A DNA stretch of 64,000 bases from Aphanomyces cochlioides (Eukaryota > Oomycota > Saprolegniomycetes > Saprolegniales > Verrucalvaceae). The notes beneath the pieces were generated by a model that worked only from the letters and a program-made list of their open reading frames with translations, was not told where the DNA came from and ran no database searches. Shown in pieces: positions 47,001 to 58,705 of this stretch (the first letter of the stretch is position 1; every line of letters begins with the position of its first letter). The position numbers and the translations under genes are program-made. The DNA lies in contig JAHQRK010000001.1 of NCBI GenBank assembly GCA_019828595.1, forward strand, positions 2,170,001-2,234,000, given 5' to 3'.

Positions 47001-47912
47001 CAACGCATCCTCTTCAACAATCACGTCTCCGTGCACGCGGTCCGTCGGTGCACTCGCGAAGGAGACTTTAAGCCCGGTCCGTTGGGCATTACTCTTGTAC
47101 ACAGGCAACCCAGTCCGTCGGGTGTTTGCCCAAGTGTTATTGAAGGCCTGACGGCCGATATCTTCCTTGGAAGACATAGGGCCGCCCTGGCGTATCGACT
47201 TTCCCGTAGCCGGGAGCTGACGCAGCGTAGCTAACAGCTCATCGCCAGCTGGCGAGGGGATGGGCTCATTACTCTCCATGCCCATATGGCTTTTGAGAAA
47301 GTCGGGGCCGACCTCATGGATGGTCTTGGCCCGCCAGTTTATGCAGGGCTGGTGTTTCTCCAACCAGCCCATGCCTAGGATGAGGTCCCAGCGCTCATCT
47401 AGGTCTATAACGAAGTAGTCTTCCAGACTACTGAACGTGCCAACCTGTGTTAACAGGCGCACTGATCTCTTAGGTGCGGTCACTACCGACCCATCACCCA
47501 ACTTGACGCGCACAGTCTCAGTCAGAGACGTGCCGCTGTCGACCTCGGCATAGAGGCTCGCATTCTCTTCGAGCGTCTGTCGACGGGCAAAATTCTTCGA
47601 CGCTCCACAGTCGATTAAGACTCGGAGCTTTCGGGAGAAGCCCTCCACGGGCATCTCGACATGCAGCATCGTAGTATGCTGTCCCAATTGACACAGTAAT
47701 GTGTCAGAGGCTAGGTTCTGACGAACAGGCGGTATGCCGGAACGCTCTTCATCAGAGCCTAGAGTTGTCCCAGTAGGTCGCCCCGCGCCTACTGGGAGTT
47801 CTCTTTCCCCTGGCGATGGCCGTAGCCACGCCCACGCCCACGATAGGCGCCACCGCGCGAGCGGTGTGGGGAGTAATTCGGGTTCTTCCTCGCCTGCGAA
47901 GGCTGAGGGCAT
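43421..47912 (-). pseudogene. gypsy pol: protease, RT, RNase H, integrase (frameshifted)
   Basis: Protease: LIDCGASKNF, where the usual D-S/T-G triad is D-C-G. Reverse transcriptase: RHEIDLTPETKW, FWVKKPSGSWR, STIDLRDEFYQI, LVMPQGLANAPATFNR and the catalytic YFDDIYVH. The RT frame breaks three times, near 46,270, 46,120 and 45,990. RNase H: VVCDASVRAIGCCLMQ and ALVKFRIYLLGSKPF. Integrase: H2C2 region, SMDFIFGLP, SDRDPRF, SDGQTERANRVLE, then a GPF/Y-type module (RGPWLGPFPIRNV). No chromodomain is seen. Downstream of about 44,020 the frame merely stays open across the antisense gene to 43421 and that part is unlikely to be pol. Inactive as it stands. Confidence 0.88.
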
Positions 47913-48926
47913 TTTCTTGCGAAGTGACCAGTCTGGCCACGATTGAAACAGCGGCGCTCTTCACCAGAGGCCGCTTCCATTCGCGAGATCTCCATGTCTG
48001 CTGAGACATCGGGGGATCCGCCGGAAGAGCGCGCCAAACCGCGCGAATGTTCCGTGTTCAGCGTGATGCTGATTGCCTCATTGAACCTTTGAGGCTGCAA
48101 ACGGAAAAGCTCGTCACGAGCTGGGCCTTGATTCAGGCCGTACATAAAGACCGAGACTCGACCGATCTCGTCGATCTTGTAGGAGTTCTCGAAGGACCCG
48201 AGGATTGAACGAAGTTCGTTCACAAACTCCTGAATAGTTCCCTTGCCTTGCTTGGCTTGGTTGAACTTTGCGCGATAGCGCATTTCGACGTTCGAGTGAA
48301 GTACTCTCCTTGAGTTGTTCAATCAAAGATTCGAACGTTGGGAAGGCCTCGTCGTCCAACATGTGAAGGTTTTAGGCCCAGTCTCGGGCTCGACCTTTCA
48401 AGTTGGATAGCGCGAAAGCAACGCGCAATGTCTCGTTCGTTACGAGCTGGGCGCGAAGGGCGAGTTTCACTTCGGAAACCCAGCGGAACAGGTGCTCGTC
48501 CGCGGCACCACCATATTTTGACACTTCGAGCTTCAGAGGTCGGTCGCGCGACACTCTGGAGTCGATGAAGATGTCGTCAATTCCCGGTGAGGGGTTTTCG
48601 GGTCGTCTGGCTTGGCTAGCCAGGTCCCTGTTGGACTCTTCAAGGCTGGCGATCTTTGCCGTGGCCTTCAACAGGTCTGCTTCATAGAGCAACACCGCCT
48701 CTTCTTGAATGCGTTGCGCAGCGGCATGGGCCGCTGACTGCGCGGTTGCTTCGCCATGCAGGCGGAAGCTCACAATGACTATGATCTGGTCTTGAGGGTT
48801 CACCCCACTGAACAATCCCCGAACGATGTTCTCGGGGATCAAGCGAAGCAGCTCGATCAGAGTAGCTTGCTGTTCGGGTGAGAAGTGGGAAACGTCGATC
48901 GTCGACGTTGCAGGCGCATTGTCCAT
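47789..48926 (-). pseudogene. gypsy gag with zinc knuckle (nonsense and frameshift)
   Basis: Begins MDNAPATSTIDVSHFSPEQQ at 48926. The capsid-like part (HLFRWVSEVKLALRAQ, LKGRARDW) is stopped by TAA at 48372-48374, and the same frame resumes with MLDDEAFPTFESL. A one-base shift near 48,300 leads to EMRYRAKFNQAKQGKGTIQE. The zinc knuckle is RCFNRGQTGHFARKC; its second Cys has become Arg, so metal binding should fail. The tail is Arg/Gly-rich. Confidence 0.85.
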
Positions 48927-48955
48927 GGTCCTGGACGAACTAGAGTGCTACCAGG

Positions 48956-49097
48956 TGTAACCGGGCGCAGAGGATGTCAGGCGCGTGTGAACTGCGACTG
49001 AAGTGTAAGAGTGAATTAAAGTTAAAGCAACCTGTCTCATTCCTGTCTTGTTTCTCGTTGGCTATCGCACAGCCTCACTAGGAGCTTCAACTTCTGT
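48956..49097 (-). repeat. 5' LTR of gypsy element
   Basis: 142 bp, one difference from the 3' LTR. On the minus strand it ends ggttaca and is followed two bases later by the primer-binding-like TGGTAGCACTC. Confidence 0.88.
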
Positions 49098-51188
49098 AGC
49101 CCAGTTTTGGACGCATGTCAAAGGTCAAACCACCCACGAGCAATCCTGTGCTGAAGGGGAAGCTAGTCCCATGTTGGAATCGACCAAGCATCCAACGATG
49201 CAAACGCGCTCGAAGGAGCCACTCCGCAGCATGGACGTGCAAGTGGTGGTGAATGACCTCGCGCCAGTCTACTATATAACTCGATAATGATAACTTTTGC
49301 ATGACTACTTGTATCGTCAGGGTCCATGACAAAGGATATCTTGGACAACTGGGTCCTTGACGAGGGATATCTTGGACAGCCACGTTGTTGCTGGCCATTC
49401 CGGATAAAGGGTTTCTATCTTTCCGGAGAACCTGTCTGTTGGAAAAGCGCGCAAGAAAGGCGCCAGCGTCCAGATCCTCCCCGCTTGATGGAGCGTCTCC
49501 GTTGGCTCCAAGGACGACCCACGTCTCAAGAAATAGTGCGACCGAGATCAGGTGTGTGTAGATATGGCATGATATGGATGAAGCAGACGACGATAGAATG
49601 GTGCTCGACTTCTTGTGTGGCCTCCTCGTTCTGTCGTGTGCTCGCCAGGACAAGGTGGCCATGTGTATCCTCGACGTCAATGTGTTGTCCTATACAGCAT
49701 TGAAGTCGAGGATACACATCGCCACCTTATACTATCCGTCGGTGGTGTCGTCGCTCTGAGACTTTGTGGTTCCTCTTCTGTCGCATGGGAGAATTCCCCA
49801 TTTCAACGCACGAGGTCCTCGCGACCTCGAGGCCATTTTCGAATTCGACCTCCCTACGATGAACACGCTGTTTTGTAAGGTGCGTTGGTCGTCTGTCCTC
49901 TCGGTCGGTCTCACGGGATGTAGATCAACGCCTGCCGAGCCACACTCGAAGGCTACAGTGCCGAGTGCACTATGACCGGTGCGTTGAAGAAGCTGAGAAG
50001 CTGCCTCAAACGCGCGAAAATGGAGTCGAAAAATGCTGTGGTGGACCACATGCTGCCTCTCGCGGTATGGATTGTCGAAAAAGATCCCTCCTGACTCGGA
50101 CTAGGCAAGCGTGCGAGCCAAGTTGCTGTCGAGTTTGGACGCGACGGTGGTGCAAGCAACGTGTGGTGTGGTAGCTTCGTTTGCGCGTCAGTTGGGTGCA
50201 GCGTTTGCACCGTTTGCGGACGTCTTGCTCGTGCCACTCTTGGACGCAGCTTGTGTGCGTCGAATGTCGGCTGAGGACCCTGCAGCGATCAGCATGGCGA
50301 GCACATATTGTGTGGAAGCCTTGGCTGAGACGACTCTTTTGAGTGTCAAGACACTACATGGGTATTACAAGGCGGCGCGTGCAACCCGGAATCATCGTAC
50401 GGAAGGAGGTAAAGTGTCTGTGTTTGCGTCCCTTAGCCGTCTTCTTAGGATGGAAGCGCCATCTTGTTGTGAAGCTGCTTGGCATCACTGTCGAGACATG
50501 CACGAAGGAAGAGTTGGAGCCAGAGTATTCGCTGTTGAAGGATTTTGTGCGTGAAGCGCTCCACGACAATTTCTTGCTGGTCCGTGTGGAAGCTCGACAG
50601 GTCTTTTCGAGTCTGTATGATACGTGGTACGTTTGTGGTGCGTTGGTGTCATGATGTACTGACGTCTGACGAAAAGGCCGGAACGTGTGAACGAGTTTGT
50701 GTATATGCCTGCGCCGCGCATTCGTGCGGTGTTGATGGTGGATGGGTATGCGACCACTGGCATCGGCCTGGCTCTGCAGCACAAATTTCCATCCAAGGCA
50801 TGTCCTCGACCTGCTGCCGTGAAGCGTGACCCGCCCAAGGTGGTCGACCATTGTCGTCGCCCTGCTGCCGCCGTCGAGCCAGACACATCCAACGTGGTGG
50901 ACTTTCACATGCTGTTGGTTGTGCAGCTCTTGGCTGTGTTGTTCACGACGACCGTGGCGGTATGGCAGTGGTTGCCCAGTTTTGGACGCATGTCAAAGGT
51001 CAAACCACCCACGAGCAATCCTGTGCTGAAGGGGAAGCTAGTCCCATGTTGGAATCGACCAAGCATCCAACGATGCAAACGCGCTCGAAGGAGCCACTCC
51101 GCAGCATGGACGTGCAAGTGGTGGTGAATGACCTCGCGCTAATCTAGTATAACCCGAGAATGATAACTTTTGCATGACTACTTGTATC
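49098..51188 (+). repeat. Array units in forward orientation (one full 1.87-kb unit plus 218 bp)
   Basis: 49316-51188 is a complete unit in the forward direction, reaching the palindrome centre; 49098-49315 is the end of a preceding unit cut by the LTR. It carries the tccgg version of the variable site (49,400 region) seen in units 4-6 of the right arm. The last 50 bp before the centre diverge from other copies (ctaatctagtataacccg against ccagtctactatataactcg). Confidence 0.93.
49760..51127 (+). pseudogene. CLASP N-terminal/TOG-domain gene fragment with introns retained
   Basis: Coding segments 49760-49879, 49924-50064, 50105-50408, 50449-50626 and 50677 to about 50,890, joined in phase by introns of 40-50 nt. 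The protein has HEAT/TOG character: SLDATVVQATCGVVASFARQ, AFAPFADVLLVPLLDA, EYSLLKDFVREALHDN, VRVEARQVFSSLYDTWPERV, as in CLASP-family microtubule plus-end proteins. An in-frame TGA at 49757-49759 separates it from the upstream frame (MDEADDDRMVLDF). After MVDGYATTG the similarity fades, and the frame runs to a stop at 51127. Intact introns show it was copied as DNA, not through mRNA. It may be untranscribed; the parent gene is probably elsewhere. Confidence 0.65.
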
Positions 51189-51208
51189 CATTAGATATCG
51201 ACCCGGAG
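51189..51208. repeat. 20-nt spacer at the centre of the inverted array
   Basis: cattagatatcgacccggag separates the two mirrored arms (left arm ends ...acttgtatc, right arm starts gatacaagt...). The spacer itself is not palindromic and is not seen elsewhere in the window. Confidence 0.9.
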
Positions 51209-53082
51209 GATACAAGTAGTCATGCAAAAGTTATCATTATCGAGTTATATAGTAGACTGGCGCGAGGTCATTCACCACCACTTGCACGTCCATGCTGCGG
51301 AGTGGCTCCTTCGAGCGCGTTTGCATCGTTGGATGCTTGGTCGATTCCAACATGGGACTAGCTTCCCCTTCAGCACAGGATTGCTCGTGGGTGGTTTGAC
51401 CTTTGACATGCGTCCAAAACTGGGCAACCACTGCCATACCGCCACGGTCGTCGTGAACAACACAGCCAAGAGCTGCACAACCAACAGCATGTGAAAGTCC
51501 ACCACGTTGGATGTGTCTGGCTCGACGGCGGCAGCAGGGCGACGACAATGGTCGACCACCTTGGGCGGGTCACGCTTCACGGCAGCAGGTCGAGGACATG
51601 CCTTGGATGGAAATTTGTGCTGCAGAGCCAGGCCGATGCCAGTGGTCGCATACCCATCCACCATCAACACCGCACGAATGCGCGGCGCAGGCATATACAC
51701 AAACTCGTTCACACGTTCCGGCCTTTTCGTCAGACGTCAGTACATCATGACACCAACGCACCACAAACGTACCACGTATCATACAGACTCGAAAAGACCT
51801 GTCGAGCTTCCACACGGACCAGCAAGAAATTGTCGTGGAGCGCTTCACGCACAAAATCCTTCAACAGCGAATACTCTGGCTCCAACTCTTCCTTCGTGCA
51901 TGTCTCGACAGTGATGCCAAGCAGCTTCACAACAAGATGGCGCTTCCATCCTAAGAAGACGGCTAAGGGACGCAAACACAGACACTTTACCTCCTTCCGT
52001 ACGATGATTCCGGGTTGCACGCGCCGCCTTGTAATACCCATGTAGTGTCTTGACACTCAAAAGAGTCGTCTCAGCCAAGGCTTCCACACAATATGTGCTC
52101 GCCATGCTGATCGCTGCAGGGTCCTCAGCCGACATTCGACGCACACAAGCTGCGTCCAAGAGTGGCACGAGCAAGACGTCCGCAAACGGTGCAAACGCTG
52201 CACCCAACTGACGCGCAAACGAAGCTACCACACCACACGTTGCTTGCACCACCGTCGCGTCCAAACTCGACAGCAACTTGGCTCGCACGCTTGCCTAGTC
52301 CGAGTCAGGAGGGATCTTTTTCGACAATCCATACCGCGAGAGGCAGCATGTGGTCCACCACAGCATTTTTCGACTCCATTTTCGCGCGTTTGAGGCAGCT
52401 TCTCAGCTTCTTCAACGCACCGGTCATAGTGCACTCGGCACTGTAGCCTTCGAGTGTGGCTCGGCAGGCGTTGATCTACATCCCGTGAGACCGACCGAGA
52501 GGACAGACGACCAACGCACCTTACAAAACAGCGTGTTCATCGTAGGGAGGTCGAATTCGAAAATGGCCTCGAGGTCGCGAGGACCTCGTGCGTTGAAATG
52601 GGGAATTCTCCCATGCGACAGAAGAGGAACCACAAAGTCTCAGAGCGACGACACCACCGACGGATAGTATAAGGTGGCGATGTGTATCCTCGACTTCAAT
52701 GCTGTATAGGACAACACATTGACGTCGAGGATACACATGGCCACCTTGTCCTGGCGAGCACACGACAGAACGAGGAGGCCACACAAGAAGTCGAGCACCA
52801 TTCTATCGTCGTCTGCTTCATCCATATCATGCCATATCTACACACACCTGATCTCGGTCGCACTATTTCTTGAGACGTGGGTCGTCCTTGGAGCCAACGG
52901 AGACGCTCCATCAAGCGGGGAGGATCTGGACGCTGGCGCCTTTCTTGCGCGCTTTTCCAACAGACAGGTTCTCCGGAAAGATAGAAACCCTTTATCGAAA
53001 TGGCCAGCAACAACGTGGCTGTCCAAGATATCCCTCGTCAAGGACCCAGTTGTCCAAGATATCCTTTGTCATGGACCCTGAC
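51209..53082 (-). repeat. Right-arm array unit 1 (1874 bp)
   Basis: Reverse orientation relative to the left arm. Holds the CLASP-like fragment on the minus strand (about 51,270-52,640) and the unit hairpin. Carries the atcgaaatgg form of the variable site near 52,993. Confidence 0.93.
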
Positions 53083-54956
53083 GATACAAGTAGTCATGCA
53101 AAAGTTATCATTATCGAGTTATATAGTAGACTGGCGCGAGGTCATTCACCACCACTTGCACGTCCATGCTGCGGAGTGGCTCCTTCGAGCGCGTTTGCAT
53201 CGTTGGATGCTTGGTCGATTCCAACATGGGACTAGCTTCCCCTTCAGCACAGGATTGCTCGTGGGTGGTTTGACCTTTGACATGCGTCCAAAACTGGGCA
53301 ACCACTGCCATACCGCCACGGTCGTCGTGAACAACACAGCCAAGAGCTGCACAACCAACAGCATGTGAAAGTCCACCACGTTGGATGTGTCTGGCTCGAC
53401 GGCGGCAGCAGGGCGACGACAATGGTCGACCACCTTGGGCGGGTCACGCTTCACGGCAGCAGGTCGAGGACATGCCTTGGATGGAAATTTGTGCTGCAGA
53501 GCCAGGCCGATGCCAGTGGTCGCATACCCATCCACCATCAACACCGCACGAATGCGCGGCGCAGGCATATACACAAACTCGTTCACACGTTCCGGCCTTT
53601 TCGTCAGACGTCAGTACATCATGACACCAACGCACCACAAACGTACCACGTATCATACAGACTCGAAAAGACCTGTCGAGCTTCCACACGGACCAGCAAG
53701 AAATTGTCGTGGAGCGCTTCACGCACAAAATCCTTCAACAGCGAATACTCTGGCTCCAACTCTTCCTTCGTGCATGTCTCGACAGTGATGCCAAGCAGCT
53801 TCACAACAAGATGGCGCTTCCATCCTAAGAAGACGGCTAAGGGACGCAAACACAGACACTTTACCTCCTTCCGTACGATGATTCCGGGTTGCACGCGCCG
53901 CCTTGTAATACCCATGTAGTGTCTTGACACTCAAAAGAGTCGTCTCAGCCAAGGCTTCCACACAATATGTGCTCGCCATGCTGATCGCTGCAGGGTCCTC
54001 AGCCGACATTCGACGCACACAAGCTGCGTCCAAGAGTGGCACGAGCAAGACGTCCGCAAACGGTGCAAACGCTGCACCCAACTGACGCGCAAACGAAGCT
54101 ACCACACCACACGTTGCTTGCACCACCGTCGCGTCCAAACTCGACAGCAACTTGGCTCGCACGCTTGCCTAGTCCGAGTCAGGAGGGATCTTTTTCGACA
54201 ATCCATACCGCGAGAGGCAGCATGTGGTCCACCACAGCATTTTTCGACTCCATTTTCGCGCGTTTGAGGCAGCTTCTCAGCTTCTTCAACGCACCGGTCA
54301 TAGTGCACTCGGCACTGTAGCCTTCGAGTGTGGCTCGGCAGGCGTTGATCTACATCCCGTGAGACCGACCGAGAGGACAGACGACCAACGCACCTTACAA
54401 AACAGCGTGTTCATCGTAGGGAGGTCGAATTCGAAAATGGCCTCGAGGTCGCGAGGACCTCGTGCGTTGAAATGGGGAATTCTCCCATGCGACAGAAGAG
54501 GAACCACAAAGTCTCAGAGCGACGACACCACCGACGGATAGTATAAGGTGGCGATGTGTATCCTCGACTTCAATGCTGTATAGGACAACACATTGACGTC
54601 GAGGATACACATGGCCACCTTGTCCTGGCGAGCACACGACAGAACGAGGAGGCCACACAAGAAGTCGAGCACCATTCTATCGTCGTCTGCTTCATCCATA
54701 TCATGCCATATCTACACACACCTGATCTCGGTCGCACTATTTCTTGAGACGTGGGTCGTCCTTGGAGCCAACGGAGACGCTCCATCAAGCGGGGAGGATC
54801 TGGACGCTGGCGCCTTTCTTGCGCGCTTTTCCAACAGACAGGTTCTCCGGAAAGATAGAAACCCTTTATCGAAATGGCCAGCAACAACGTGGCTGTCCAA
54901 GATATCCCTCGTCAAGGACCCAGTTGTCCAAGATATCCTTTGTCATGGACCCTGAC
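53083..54956 (-). repeat. Right-arm array unit 2 (1874 bp)
   Basis: Near-identical to unit 1 by eye, including the atcgaaatgg form. CLASP-like fragment on the minus strand at about 53,144-54,514. Confidence 0.93.
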
Positions 54957-56830
54957 GATACAAGTAGTCATGCAAAAGTTATCATTATCGAGTTATATAG
55001 TAGACTGGCGCGAGGTCATTCACCACCACTTGCACGTCCATGCTGCGGAGTGGCTCCTTCGAGCGCGTTTGCATCGTTGGATGCTTGGTCGATTCCAACA
55101 TGGGACTAGCTTCCCCTTCAGCACAGGATTGCTCGTGGGTGGTTTGACCTTTGACATGCGTCCAAAACTGGGCAACCACTGCCATACCGCCACGGTCGTC
55201 GTGAACAACACAGCCAAGAGCTGCACAACCAACAGCATGTGAAAGTCCACCACGTTGGATGTGTCTGGCTCGACGGCGGCAGCAGGGCGACGACAATGGT
55301 CGACCACCTTGGGCGGGTCACGCTTCACGGCAGCAGGTCGAGGACATGCCTTGGATGGAAATTTGTGCTGCAGAGCCAGGCCGATGCCAGTGGTCGCATA
55401 CCCATCCACCATCAACACCGCACGAATGCGCGGCGCAGGCATATACACAAACTCGTTCACACGTTCCGGCCTTTTCGTCAGACGTCAGTACATCATGACA
55501 CCAACGCACCACAAACGTACCACGTATCATACAGACTCGAAAAGACCTGTCGAGCTTCCACACGGACCAGCAAGAAATTGTCGTGGAGCGCTTCACGCAC
55601 AAAATCCTTCAACAGCGAATACTCTGGCTCCAACTCTTCCTTCGTGCATGTCTCGACAGTGATGCCAAGCAGCTTCACAACAAGATGGCGCTTCCATCCT
55701 AAGAAGACGGCTAAGGGACGCAAACACAGACACTTTACCTCCTTCCGTACGATGATTCCGGGTTGCACGCGCCGCCTTGTAATACCCATGTAGTGTCTTG
55801 ACACTCAAAAGAGTCGTCTCAGCCAAGGCTTCCACACAATATGTGCTCGCCATGCTGATCGCTGCAGGGTCCTCAGCCGACATTCGACGCACACAAGCTG
55901 CGTCCAAGAGTGGCACGAGCAAGACGTCCGCAAACGGTGCAAACGCTGCACCCAACTGACGCGCAAACGAAGCTACCACACCACACGTTGCTTGCACCAC
56001 CGTCGCGTCCAAACTCGACAGCAACTTGGCTCGCACGCTTGCCTAGTCCGAGTCAGGAGGGATCTTTTTCGACAATCCATACCGCGAGAGGCAGCATGTG
56101 GTCCACCACAGCATTTTTCGACTCCATTTTCGCGCGTTTGAGGCAGCTTCTCAGCTTCTTCAACGCACCGGTCATAGTGCACTCGGCACTGTAGCCTTCG
56201 AGTGTGGCTCGGCAGGCGTTGATCTACATCCCGTGAGACCGACCGAGAGGACAGACGACCAACGCACCTTACAAAACAGCGTGTTCATCGTAGGGAGGTC
56301 GAATTCGAAAATGGCCTCGAGGTCGCGAGGACCTCGTGCGTTGAAATGGGGAATTCTCCCATGCGACAGAAGAGGAACCACAAAGTCTCAGAGCGACGAC
56401 ACCACCGACGGATAGTATAAGGTGGCGATGTGTATCCTCGACTTCAATGCTGTATAGGACAACACATTGACGTCGAGGATACACATGGCCACCTTGTCCT
56501 GGCGAGCACACGACAGAACGAGGAGGCCACACAAGAAGTCGAGCACCATTCTATCGTCGTCTGCTTCATCCATATCATGCCATATCTACACACACCTGAT
56601 CTCGGTCGCACTATTTCTTGAGACGTGGGTCGTCCTTGGAGCCAACGGAGACGCTCCATCAAGCGGGGAGGATCTGGACGCTGGCGCCTTTCTTGCGCGC
56701 TTTTCCAACAGACAGGTTCTCCGGAAAGATAGAAACCCTTTATCGAAATGGCCAGCAACAACGTGGCTGTCCAAGATATCCCTCGTCAAGGACCCAGTTG
56801 TCCAAGATATCCTTTGTCATGGACCCTGAC
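54957..56830 (-). repeat. Right-arm array unit 3 (1874 bp)
   Basis: Same length and atcgaaatgg form as units 1 and 2. CLASP-like fragment on the minus strand at about 55,018-56,388. Confidence 0.93.
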
Positions 56831-58705
56831 GATACAAGTAGTCATGCAAAAGTTATCATTATCGAGTTATATAGTAGACTGGCGCGAGGTCATTCACCAC
56901 CACTTGCACGTCCATGCTGCGGAGTGGCTCCTTCGAGCGCGTTTGCATCGTTGGATGCTTGGTCGATTCCAACATGGGACTAGCTTCCCCTTCAGCACAG
57001 GATTGCTCGTGGGTGGTTTGACCTTTGACATGCGTCCAAAACTGGGCAACCACTGCCATACCGCCACGGTCGTCGTGAACAACACAGCCAAGAGCTGCAC
57101 AACCAACAGCATGTGAAAGTCCACCACGTTGGATGTGTCTGGCTCGACGGCGGCAGCAGGGCGACGACAATGGTCGACCACCTTGGGCGGGTCACGCTTC
57201 ACGGCAGCAGGTCGAGGACATGCCTTGGATGGAAATTTGTGCTGCAGAGCCAGGCCGATGCCAGTGGTCGCATACCCATCCACCATCAACACCGCACGAA
57301 TGCGCGGCGCAGGCATATACACAAACTCGTTCACACGTTCCGGCCTTTTCGTCAGACGTCAGTACATCATGACACCAACGCACCACAAACGTACCACGTA
57401 TCATACAGACTCGAAAAGACCTGTCGAGCTTCCACACGGACCAGCAAGAAATTGTCGTGGAGCGCTTCACGCACAAAATCCTTCAACAGCGAATACTCTG
57501 GCTCCAACTCTTCCTTCGTGCATGTCTCGACAGTGATGCCAAGCAGCTTCACAACAAGATGGCGCTTCCATCCTAAGAAGACGGCTAAGGGACGCAAACA
57601 CAGACACTTTACCTCCTTCCGTACGATGATTCCGGGTTGCACGCGCCGCCTTGTAATACCCATGTAGTGTCTTGACACTCAAAAGAGTCGTCTCAGCCAA
57701 GGCTTCCACACAATATGTGCTCGCCATGCTGATCGCTGCAGGGTCCTCAGCCGACATTCGACGCACACAAGCTGCGTCCAAGAGTGGCACGAGCAAGACG
57801 TCCGCAAACGGTGCAAACGCTGCACCCAACTGACGCGCAAACGAAGCTACCACACCACACGTTGCTTGCACCACCGTCGCGTCCAAACTCGACAGCAACT
57901 TGGCTCGCACGCTTGCCTAGTCCGAGTCAGGAGGGATCTTTTTCGACAATCCATACCGCGAGAGGCAGCATGTGGTCCACCACAGCATTTTTCGACTCCA
58001 TTTTCGCGCGTTTGAGGCAGCTTCTCAGCTTCTTCAACGCACCGGTCATAGTGCACTCGGCACTGTAGCCTTCGAGTGTGGCTCGGCAGGCGTTGATCTA
58101 CATCCCGTGAGACCGACCGAGAGGACAGACGACCAACGCACCTTACAAAACAGCGTGTTCATCGTAGGGAGGTCGAATTCGAAAATGGCCTCGAGGTCGC
58201 GAGGACCTCGTGCGTTGAAATGGGGAATTCTCCCATGCGACAGAAGAGGAACCACAAAGTCTCAGAGCGACGACACCACCGACGGATAGTATAAGGTGGC
58301 GATGTGTATCCTCGACTTCAATGCTGTATAGGACAACACATTGACGTCGAGGATACACATGGCCACCTTGTCCTGGCGAGCACACGACAGAACGAGGAGG
58401 CCACACAAGAAGTCGAGCACCATTCTATCGTCGTCTGCTTCATCCATATCATGCCATATCTACACACACCTGATCTCGGTCGCACTATTTCTTGAGACGT
58501 GGGTCGTCCTTGGAGCCAACGGAGACGCTCCATCAAGCGGGGAGGATCTGGACGCTGGCGCCTTTCTTGCGCGCTTTTCCAACAGACAGGTTCTCCGGAA
58601 AGATAGAAACCCTTTATCCGGAATGGCCAGCAACAACGTGGCTGTCCAAGATATCCCTCGTCAAGGACCCAGTTGTCCAAGATATCCTTTGTCATGGACC
58701 CTGAC
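56831..58705 (-). repeat. Right-arm array unit 4 (1875 bp)
   Basis: One base longer because the variable site reads atccggaatgg (near 58,617), as in the forward unit at 49,316. CLASP-like fragment on the minus strand at about 56,892-58,262. Confidence 0.93.

Larger units (their letters stand above)
42392..49097 (-). mobile_element. Ty3/gypsy LTR retrotransposon
   Basis: 6706 bp bounded by two 142-bp direct LTRs that differ at one base. Coding order on the minus strand is gag, protease, reverse transcriptase, RNase H, integrase, which is the Ty3/gypsy order. Just inside the 5' LTR on the minus strand is a primer-binding-like TGGTAGCACTC (48943-48953); a polypurine-like ggccttgggaggcc (42534-42547) adjoins the 3' LTR. 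No target-site duplication: left flank cacatat, right flank agcccag. An extra gene on the opposite strand lies between integrase and the 3' LTR. Confidence 0.92.
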
